Positions 56,367-64,000 of a DNA stretch of 64,000 nucleotides are shown here, piece after piece (the stretch's first letter is position 1; the number at the start of each line of letters is the position of its first letter). Position numbers and translations under genes: made by a program. Source of the DNA: Neoceratodus forsteri (taxonomy: Eukaryota; Chordata; Ceratodontiformes; Ceratodontidae); the NCBI GenBank assembly GCA_016271365.2, contig CM057449.1, positions 1,561,490,501 to 1,561,554,500 of the forward strand, in the 5' to 3' direction. The notes beneath the pieces are model-generated. The model saw nothing but the letters and a program-made list of their open reading frames with translations. It was not told where the DNA came from and searched no databases.

Positions 56367-58302
56367 ATGAGTGGGTCAGGTGACAGTAGGGAGACTTCGT
56401 ATGAAAGCTGTTCAGTCAGCCGGGCTGGGTCCGGTCCACCGCCTCCTTCAGTGGGTGGGTCTAACAATGGACAGTTCAATGCCCGAGGGGGTGGGCGGTC
56501 CTGAAGCATAAATGATGGTCGTCATCTCAGCACCATTCGACCCGAGCCCTGAGGTCGAAAAAAGAAAAGGCATCACCGAGGTCGCCTCTGATATGTCTGC
56601 ATGTAGACGGTCAGTTATTGGGGCTAGTTGCCGGTCTCCTCCTTCGGAGTCGCCGTTTTTTGTTTCTGGTCTTCGACATGGGAGTCCTACCCCACCCTCT
56701 GGTAGGTCTTCAGATGAGCAGTTTCATCAGTGGGCTGCTCTTATGGAGCAGTGGGCTTGGAGGTTGGTCCAGCTGCCTGGCCCTGTCACTCAGGGGCCTT
56801 CAGGCTTTTTGGGAGATCAGGTAGGGCGGTTGAGCCTCCCTAGTCATGCGTCACCCTCTTCGGTGCTGTCAACTCCACGCTTAGGTGTTTTCCCCCTCAC
56901 ACGGCTGTGGTGCAGGGGGCCACACTGATGCCTCTGTCTCCTGGTATTCATCCTTCTTTCTCCTCGGATCCTGTTTTTCAGAGTCTTGGGATGTTTTCGA
57001 CACCCTCGACATCAATAGCACGCTCGCCGCCGTCTTGACCTCGATGTATCTATCGGCACACGTCCTCGGCGCTGTTGGGTTTTCGGTGCCACCCTCAGTA
57101 TCGTGCACCTCGGCGCGTGTGTCTCTTCAGCGCTGTCCTCAGCACCATCGCCTTGTCAGCGCCGTCCTCGGTGGCATGCGGCTTCTCGGCGCCATGCGTT
57201 TTTTCGGCGCCGTGCTCTTCTTTGGCACCAAGACCTGTTAGGGCGTCATCCAGTCTTCAGGGCTCCTCTTATTTGAATCCTTTCCTTTCCTCATTTCCTT
57301 CTGATTTTCACTCCTTTCCTGTCCATACAGTCCCTCTTGGGCTGTCAGAAGATGACATTGAGCCTGACCCAGACCTTAGGCTGGGTGATGATGTAGAAGG
57401 AACAGGATCTATTCCTGCTGCAGAGCCTCTGGTTGAGGACCTGTCCTTTAAGTCTCTGCTGAAAAACTTGGATTCCACTCTTTCTGCTCCAGACTATAGA
57501 TTCGATCCTGAGAAACTGTTAAGACTCCAATACTTCCATGTTCCGGAGATCCCTATGGATTTGACTCCTCCAGTACAGTCCTCTTTAGAAAAGCTTTCTC
57601 AAATGGTATGGAATAAGCTTTAAGTGGGCATTAAAAACAAATCTGTTTAGCCTTGCATACTATGATTTTTAAATGCTGCTGCCTTAGATTAATTTTAGAA
57701 TAGTTTATAAAAATAGTTTTAATTATTTATTGATTTATTATGTTATGTACAGGTGCCTTGGTTTTGGAAAGGCGCCTTTTATAAATAAAGTTTGATTTGA
57801 TTTGAATAATCCTGCTCTCATTCCTTCTGTGGCTAAGTCCATAGATAGGAAATATGCTGCTCCCAAGGATCGACCCATTTTGGCATCCCAAGCCTTTGCG
57901 AATCCTGTTGTAGTCTTGGCAGAGAATGATAAGTGCATCCTTCCCCAGACTACTACAGCTCAACCTATTAACAAAGAATCTCGTAAGATAGACACTCTAG
58001 GTAAGAGAGACTTTGCTGCTTCCACCCTAGTTATGCGAATTGCCAGCTATCAAGGCTATTTCTCTCAATATGAGTATATTCTTTGGCATTCGCTCAAACA
58101 AATGGTTGAAGCTCTACCAGAGTCGGACACTAATTCAGAGCTTCTTCAAACCATAACCAGGGGTATCGAGTCCAACAACCAGCAGGTTAAAGCAGCTATG
58201 GACGCTTTCGATACTGCCTCCCAAGTGGCGGCAGCATTTGTACCCGCCGTCATTCTTGGCTGCGCACTTCAGGTTTCACGAATGATGCCCAGAAACAGGT
58301 AA
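56367..58302 (+). pseudogene. DIRS C1 gag-like protein
   Basis: ATG at 56367 opens MSGSGDSRETSYESC and stops at about 56503. The rest is in other frames: a Ser/Pro section (56512-56928), a Ser/Ala region, then an acidic section (57075-57623) with GLSEDDIEPDPDLRLGDDVE and PEKLLRLQYFHVPEIPMDL. An L2 tail of 196 bp interrupts it at 57612-57808. The capsid-like part resumes at 57809 with INKESRKIDTLGKRDFAAST and YFSQYEYILWHSL to a TAA at 58302. I do not see the N-terminal Cys/His module of families A and B. Confidence 0.7.
57612..57808 (+). mobile_element. 3' tail of an L2-type LINE in C1 gag
   Basis: The 196 bp contain the stem TGTACAGGTGCC...GGCGCCTTTTATAAATAAA, the type of L2 3' end also seen in reverse at 37625-37680, then TTTGATTTGATTTG. 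The gag frame reads on across it with a short possible duplication, GAATAA at both edges. It is a strongly 5'-truncated LINE copy. Confidence 0.75.
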
Positions 58303-58554
58303 TGGCGTTGCCTTTCGATGGTGTGTATCTCTTCAGCCCTCAAGTAGAACAGGCTCTAGAGGCCACACAAAAGACTAGGTCAGCCAATAAATTGGCTTGA
58401 CCTCCTCCCACTCCTTCTCGAGGTGGTGGTAACAAACGCCAGTTTCATAACCGTCAGTCCTTTCGAGCAAAGGCAGGGGAGGTTTTAATAAAAACCAAGC
58501 CCCCCCAGCCTCAAAAGAAAATGCAGCAGAAGGCGCAGGGATGCAAAGCGCCCA

Positions 58555-60460
58555 GTGCCGCCTTCTGAGTTGTTGGCCCAAGTCCCACCTCAGCTGGCCA
58601 AGGGGGACTCTTCCTCAGCGGTGGGAGATCGTCTGACTCGCTTCTACAATCAATGGAAATCCATAACTTCGGACAAATGGGTCCTTCGGATAATCCACAA
58701 AGGGTATTCCCTCAATCTTTTGGAGACCCCTCCGGATCGTTCCCCCAGACGACAGCCCAGGCTGTCATTTCTTCAGTCAGAACTTCTTGCCTCCGAGATA
58801 CAAGTCCTTCTGAACAACAGGGCAGTGGAAGTAGTTCCACTGGATCAACAGAACACAGGGTTCTACTCCCATTACTTTCTGGTTCCAAAGAAAACCGGGG
58901 GCATGCGCACCATTTTGGACCTCAGAAAATTAAACAAATTCCTTCCCAAAGAGAAATTCAAAATGATATCGTTAGGAACCCTGTTACCTTTGCTTCATCA
59001 ACATGACTGGTTAGCCTCCCTGGACATGCAGGATGCTTACCAGCACATTCCTATTCACCCAAAGCATCACAAATACCTAAGGTTTGTGGCTTTGAGACAG
59101 CATTATCAGTTCAGAGTCCTGCCCTTTGGGCTATCCTCGGCGCCGCAAGTTTTTACGAAGTGTTGTGCAATTCTCGCAGTGCATCTCAGAAAATCGGAAT
59201 ACAAGTGTTCCCATATCTGGATGATTGGCTTCTAGCAAGTCCTTCCAGACAGGGAAGTAGACACCGTAGCCACGGCTTCACACTTTCTCGCGTCCATGGG
59301 AGTCCTACTAAACCTCAAAATTGCAGCTGCAGCCCTCCCAGAGGCTCCCTTTCATATGAACATTTCTGTACACCTCCTGTGCGAAAGCTTTTCTTCCAGA
59401 GGACAGGAGGAGCGATATCCTTCAGGTGGCCCGATACATCGGAGAGAGCAGCTCGGTGTCAGCTCTCTCGATGCAATGGATGCTAGGTCTCATGGCATCC
59501 TCAGTGTTCACTGTACCCCTAGTACACCTCCATATGAGAACCTCTCAATGGATGCTCAATACTCAGTGGTCTCCGACCACTCACCCTCAGTCCTTTCTCA
59601 TCAAGGTGACAGACCCTCTGAAGAGATCACTCACCTAGTGGTCGCAAGAGGACAATCTTCTGGAAGGATACCCCTTTGCTACTCTGGATCATCAGATTTC
59701 CATTACCACGGATGCGTCCCTAATGGGGTGGGGAGCTCACTGTCAGACTCTCCACACTCAAGGTATGTGGACTCAGGACGAGTCCCAGCTTCATATAAAT
59801 GTCTTAGAAATCAGAGCCGTCCGTTATGCAGTCCAGGCTTTGAAGGACATTCTCTGTCACAAGAACATTCTCCTTCAAACGGACAACAAAGCAGTGATGT
59901 ATTACATCAGCAAGCAGGGCGGTGCTCACTCTTACCCCTTATGCAGGGAAGCGATGAGGGTGTGGGAATGGTGCTTAGAGCACAAGGCTCTAATTCATGC
60001 AGTCTACCTGCCGGGGGTGCAGAACGAACTGGCAGACTGTCTCAGCAGAACAGAGACAGATCCTCACGAATGGTCTCTCGACTCAGCCATAGCTCAGTCA
60101 CTATTCGCAGAGTGGGGAACTCCAGACCAGGACTTTTTTGCAACCCCACTCAACACAAAACTGCTTCTCTTCTGCTCCAGAAATCCAGGGCCTGGCATTT
60201 TCTGTCAGGATGCGTTCAGGCTGCGGTGGGCAAAACTCTTTCTATACGCCTTTCCGCCTCTTCCTCTAATTCAGAGAGTACTTCTCAAATTCGAGTCCCA
60301 GGGGAACAAAATGATCCTCATTGCTCCCTTCTGGCCTCGACAGATATGGTTTCCACTACTCAACAGTATGTCGGAAACTCCTCCAAAACCACTTCCCCTT
60401 CAGACGAACTTTCTGACTCGGGCCTGTGGTCCATCCCAATCTGAGGTTGCTTCACCTTCA
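58555..60460 (+). pseudogene. DIRS C1 RT - RNase H - methyltransferase-like region
   Basis: RT (58555-59235): GFYSHYFLVPKKTGGMRTIL, ASLDMQDAYQHIPI, LPFGLSSAPQVFTKC. A one-base shift at about 59195 puts IQVFPYLDDWLLAS in the next frame (59160-59486). RNase H: ITTDASLMGWGAHCQ (about 59705), HINVLEIRAVRYAVQAL, LQTDNKAVMYYISKQGG and VPGVQNELADCLSR, with all expected acids. The frame 59723-60808 continues with DFFATPLNTKLLLFCSRNPG, DAFRLRWAKLFLYAFPPLPL and MILIAPFWPRQIWFPLL, the Dam-like block. The domains are complete; shifts are few. Confidence 0.85.
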
Positions 60461-60464
60461 CGCT

Positions 60465-61509
60465 TGGCTCCTGAAGAGATAGAAGTGAACAGATTCAATG
60501 TCTCTCACAGGGTTTCAGATATTCTTCTGGCTGCGCACAAGCCAGCCACTAGGAAAACTTACACAGCCAAATGGAAGTGTTTTTCGCTCTGGTGTGCAAA
60601 ATCCTCTTTGAATCCTTTTTCCTGCCCACCAGATAAAGTTCTAGAGTACCTTTTAGACCTCTCAAATTCAGGTCTGCAATACTCTACAGTTAAGATTCAC
60701 CTTTGTGCCATTTCAGCTTATCATGAGCCAGTACTTTACTTGTCACTGGCTCAGTTCCCTGTGGTTAAGAGGTTTCTTAATGAATTCTGCATACGAGACC
60801 TCCTATAAGATGTCCAGTCGCAGCCTGGGACATTAATCTGGTGCTAGACATGCTCACTCGAAAACCTTTTGAGCCTCTAGCTACCTGTGAGTTAAAATTT
60901 CTCACTTGGAAGACGGCCATCCTAGTGGCCATTACCTCGGCCCGCAGGGTCTCTGAGATACATGCCTTGGTCAGAGACCCTCCATCTACTGTGTTTCATA
61001 AAGACAAAGTAGTTCTTAGGACCCATCCTAAGTTTCTCCCTAAGGTTGTTTCAGAATTCCATCTAAACCAGCCTTTGGTCCTTCCATCTTACTTTGCGAA
61101 CTTCCAAAATGAAGGAGAGCGTTCTCTTCATTCCTTGGATGTCAAAAGAGCTTTGCGTTTCTATTTGGATAGAACAAAAGACTTTAGCAAAGCTCAACTC
61201 TTTGTTTCCTTCAGCGAGACCCAGCTGGATCAACCTCTCCCTATCAGATGCATTTCAGCATGGCTGGTGACATGCCTTCGCCACTGTTATTCCATGGCGC
61301 AGGTTAAGCTGGAGGGCAGCGTGTACGCTCACTCTACTAGAGCGGTCGCGGCATCCGTAGCAGAAATCCACAATGTGCCCATTGCGGATATTTGCAATGC
61401 GACCACCTGGAGCTCCGTGCATACTTTCGTCAAACACTATGCCCTGGATGTCCTTGCCAGACGACATTCTTCTTTTGGCAGAACCATCCTTAATGGACTC
61501 CTGTCCTAA
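60465..61509 (+). pseudogene. DIRS C1 tyrosine recombinase, catalytically complete, one frameshift
   Basis: HRVSDILLAAHKPATRKTYT and KWKCFSLWCAKSSLNPFSCP form the helical N-terminal half in the 59723-60808 frame. A one-base shift near 60785 moves to the frame 60841-61509. Box I is SARRVSEIHALV (about 60940), then FHKDKVVLRTHPKFLPKVV. Box II is AHSTRAVAASVAE (about 61335). NATTWSSVHTFVKHYALDVL carries the Tyr (about 61435). The protein ends LNGLLS at 61509. This is the best YR in the window. Confidence 0.85.
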
Positions 61510-61569
61510 AACTGTGAGCTCTTGGTCTCTCCTGCCGCCCTCTCAGGGGATTATTATCTCGGTACTCTC

Positions 61570-61690
61570 CTATTAGTGTGAATGAGTGGTGGAGACTTTG
61601 TGTCCAGGAAGATATGGAAATTACATACCTATCATAATTCTTGATCTTCTTGGACGAGTCTCCACCACTCATTCACACGCTCACCCACCA
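61570..61690 (+). repeat. ICR of DIRS C1 with dyad 61618-61639
   Basis: AGTGTGAATGAGTGGTGGAG... and its complement CTCCACCACTCATTCACAC flank a central AATTACATACCTATCATAATT dyad. Each side corresponds to one end of C1. Confidence 0.85.
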
Positions 61691-61824
61691 TCCCCCGAGC
61701 TCACCTCTGTTGTTGGTCTTCACTCCCTCAGTCTTTAGGCTGTGAAGACTTCTTTGTTGACCCTTCTTATACGGGTTGTCCGAACTATCTTATGTCCGGT
61801 TTTTGGTTAGGCTATCCTTCTAGG

Positions 61825-62067
61825 TTAGTTACACTGCACCTCCTCGGAAAAAAAGGTACTGAGGCGGTTGGAGAGTCAACACCGAGATAGTCATTACCAC
61901 ACGAGTTGGGGCTCGTGGTGCCGCGCCTCCATCTCTGGCGCCAACTCTCTAGCAAAAAGTTTGCTCCCGCTGGGTCCTAGTGCCTCCGGCGCAGATCCCA
62001 TTAGTGTAAATGAGTGGTGGAGACTCATCCAAGAAGATCAAGAATTACGGTAGGTACGTAATTTCCA
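61825..62067 (-). repeat. right ITR of DIRS C1 with perfect dyad 62043-62063
   Basis: Inverted copy of the left ITR plus an outer extension with AATTACG-N7-CGTAATT, perfect 7-bp arms. The left ITR has no such dyad. Confidence 0.9.
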
Positions 62068-62319
62068 TTTCTAAGAGTGGTATATGTTGTTCATCCACAC
62101 GGACCCACCCGACCTCCCCGGCTTCAGCGCACAACCGGGCTTCCAGTGGGCCAGATTTGGCATCATGGGGCGGAGCCGAGAGTTTCATCACCCAGGTGGG
62201 TGGGAGAAGCCAGCTTGAAGACTTTCCAGCCCATCTTAAAGCGGCAAGGTACCTGCCAGACAGTGTGGATGAACAACATATACCACTCCTAGAACTCCTG
62301 TTACAGGTGAGTAACCTGT
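62068..62319 (-). repeat. remainder of B4 ICR and right ITR
   Basis: TTCTAAGAGTGGTATATG, TGTTCATCCACAC and the CTTCAAGCTGGCTTC complement correspond to the B4 left ITR at 50437-50600. The outer dyad is at 62303-62319. Confidence 0.85.
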
Positions 62320-63071
62320 ATTTTCCTGTCATACAGCTTTTAAAATAATAAAACGTCCATAGGTTCAGTGTGTCCTTTAACCATCTTGTGTAGTCCATAA
62401 AATATAAATATAAGCAAAACTGAACCCAAGTTAACGCCGGATGTTCTTTGCTTCTCACTTAAAATATATTTTTCTGCTTTCAGCGCTGTTTTTCTACAAA
62501 ATTTGATGTGCCACAGGTTCAGAAAGTGATCTCTGCTCAGAAAAACTCTTTCCATGCAGGGGGTCGTCCACTCAAAGGAGTGGGGAATCTCCTGGGTCTT
62601 CCTAAATTTCACAAATTAAAAAAAGTACAAAGGACAGTCACTCTGATATGTAATTACTTCAGTGCTAAAAATAAGACTGAAATGAATAAATACGGAAAGG
62701 AGCCCAAGATTAGCGCATAAAAACTGCTCAAGTGAGGTTAAAAAAAATACCACAACACTTTCTAGATATATCACATTTTTCTATAACTTCCAAGTACTGT
62801 GTAAAGTCCAGCTCTAGCAGTTGCTCCTCTGTCTTCGCTCAAAAAAAAATGCAGCCCTCGAAGTGGAAGATAAAGTGCCTGTTGAAATCAGAGGGTGAAG
62901 ATTCCTCAAGTCCTTGATCTGTAATTTGTTAAATATGCAGCAGAACTTTCACTGTAAATGTTAAGTCCAATGGACTTAGCTGTTTGTCGATGGATTTGCA
63001 TGATCGGCTCGCACATGTACTTCTCTGCTCACTACCCCGCCCAGAGCCTCCATCTTTGTACATGTGCACCT
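62320..63071. other. unassigned sequence right of the DIRS cluster
   Basis: AT-rich, with several A-runs and a short open frame at 62508-62720 of Lys-rich composition without a recognised motif or convincing splice pair. It is not family B gag, which matters for the B3/B4 junction. Confidence 0.4.
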
Positions 63072-63639
63072 CAGTGATAAGGTTTTTTTTTGTTTGTTTT
63101 GTTTTCATAGAGCTTTTTTTCTGGTGGAGCTGGCAGGTGGCTACAGCTCCCCCTACAGGGGAGCTCATCTCTCCGGCCCCGACCTCCCACACCAATCTTC
63201 CCCCGAGAAATCCCCCATGGGTTACCCCCTGTAATAAGGCCGGGGACAAGGAGTGCGGGTTTTCTCCCCTCCTCTGGATAGCCAACATCCAGAGCCCGGG
63301 GCTTGGCACAGGCGCGGTCGGGGCCATCACGGAGCCTGCTAGCTCCATTTTCTCAGTTACTCCAGTCCCCCCTCCTCATTGGATGGTGAATGTCGGCGAC
63401 ATGCCGTCTGACCCGTATCCCGCTCCAGTCATCGTTAGATGGCAATCAACGGGTGGGACGACAATCCCTCTCTTCCCCAAGAGAGGAGAGCAGTCCTCCA
63501 GATGCTCAGTTGTCACTCACCTCTGCCGACCCTCGGCAGCCCTGGCTCACTCCAAACCCAGCTCGCCGGCGTGGCATGAGGTGCGGAGTCCAGCGCCTCA
63601 ACCCTAAGTGCCACCGGGCTGGCCACTGATAACATTTTT
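63072..63639 (-). mobile_element. ~536-bp retroposon, copy 3
   Basis: The flanks CAGTGATAAGGTTTTT (63072-63087) and CACTGATAACATTTTT (63624-63639) differ at three positions and probably are an aged target duplication. T-run on the left, GC-rich head on the right (GCCACCGGGCTGGCC, identical to copy 1). Shared inner blocks with copy 1: GCTGGCAGGTGGCT-like, GTGGGACGACA, TCCTCCAGATGCTCA, GGCGTGGCATGAG. The last 360 bp of the window after it show nothing I can name except an A-run at 63940. Confidence 0.7.
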
Positions 63640-64000
63640 AAGCTTGATGGTGGGGGTTGATGATGTCTCTACTGCTGTGGCCCCGCTCTCAGTCTACTCG
63701 AGCACAAGAGAGTGATGGGATGGGAATCAGCAGAGAAGACTGTCATCTTGACAAGATGAGGACACTTGAGCCCGACAGATCACACGATGGACAGAAATTG
63801 CTTGAAGTGTAGGTCAGTGATAAGCAGTGCACTGCACATTTATCAGTGGGGCAAGAGTTTGGCACCATTTAGTCAGTTAGAAACTTAACGGTGAATGAGT
63901 ATCTCAGCACTTGGCTGCGGGGCAGTTTTTCAACTTAAACCAAAAAAAAAAAAAAGTCGTCTTTGGTAGGCAGACAGGCATTATACACAGAAGGAGAACA

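Larger units (their letters stand above)
56024..62067 (+). mobile_element. DIRS retrotransposon C1 (youngest, best preserved)
   Basis: The left ITR 56024-56230 and right ITR 61825-62040 are inverted copies: AGTCTCCACCACTCATTCAC, CACTAGGACCCAGCGGGAGC, AGCAAACTTTTTGC, CCTCAGT. ICR at 61570-61680. Gag, RT, RNase H, methyltransferase-like region and YR are all present with catalytic residues intact, interrupted by a small number of shifts and one L2 insertion. Its position inside B4 makes it younger than B4. Confidence 0.9.
50437..62319 (+). mobile_element. DIRS retrotransposon B4, split by DIRS C1
   Basis: The left ITR starts TTCTAGGGACATGGATATA. Gag, RT, RNase H, methyltransferase-like region and YR run to 55905. 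The ICR begins at 55985 and is cut after its dyad (56001-56017) by C1. It resumes at 62068 with TTTCTAAGAGTGGTATATG, and the right ITR ends at 62319 with ACAGGT-N5-ACCTGT (62303-62319). RT motifs are intact, the recombinase is not. Confidence 0.9.

Noticed and set aside
62508..62720. Lys-rich open frame as a host exon
   Set aside because: No acceptor/donor pair of good quality in register and no recognisable motif.
1..64000. Endogenous retrovirus or LTR element
   Set aside because: No LTR pair, primer-binding site, protease, integrase or envelope was seen; RT copies are of DIRS or LINE type with YR, not DDE integrase.
1..64000. CRISPR array, rRNA or intact tRNA gene
   Set aside because: No regularly spaced identical repeats, rRNA landmarks or full cloverleaf were found; the only tRNA-like boxes belong to SINEs.

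Overview
The window looks like vertebrate nuclear DNA, most likely amphibian-type (caecilian or salamander) or from another DIRS-rich lineage. That is an inference from the repeat mix (tyrosine-recombinase DIRS retrotransposons, L1, L2/CR1-type LINEs, a MIR-like tRNA SINE) and from one spliced exon. I see no prokaryotic genes, CRISPR, rRNA or functional tRNA. Nearly all coding signal belongs to transposable elements. The only candidate host coding sequence is one 170-bp exon at 16462-16631.

Eight DIRS copies, all on the + strand, cover about two thirds of the window. Their termini define three families. Family A starts TAGATCT: A1 1877-10427, A2 22211-28535, A3 46343-49504. Family B starts TTCTAGG and carries TGTTCATCCACAC: B1 10428-16013, B2 37548-45697, B3 49530-50436 (left end only), B4 50437-62319. 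Family C is C1 56024-62067. The typical order is left inverted terminal repeat (ITR), gag-like ORF, reverse transcriptase plus RNase H plus a putative Dam-like methyltransferase remnant, tyrosine recombinase (YR), internal complementary region (ICR), right ITR. C1 sits inside the ICR of B4 and is the best preserved: its RT and YR motifs are all present, although reading frames are broken.

The insertions are nested, so relative ages can be read. A1 received a minus-strand LINE (4412-6890), which then received a SINE (5094-5317). A CR1/L2-type LINE (21600-36268) was cut by DIRS A2 and by a nearly full-length L1 (28844-34953) with a 12-bp target-site duplication. A minus-strand LINE (36965-37547 and 45698-45990) was cut by DIRS B2, whose left ITR later received a minus-strand L2 (37609-39854). 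A3 carries a 612-bp retroposon with an 11-bp duplication, and related copies lie near both window ends. C1 received a 196-bp L2 tail.

The most interesting signal is a short dyad in both the ICR and the right terminus of every DIRS with readable ends, and absent from left ends: GTTAC/GTAAC with inner TAAG/CTTA in family A, ACAGGT-N5-ACCTGT in B, AATTACG-N7-CGTAATT in C. These are candidate YR sites. Two of the eight copies (B1 next to A1, C1 inside B4) begin 5-7 bp beyond a resident dyad, suggesting self-targeted growth of the cluster. Other points are a 200-bp-arm foldback at 20513-20993, a conserved Cys/His motif and RS-rich tract in the gag-like proteins, and loss of both catalytic arginines in the B4 recombinase.
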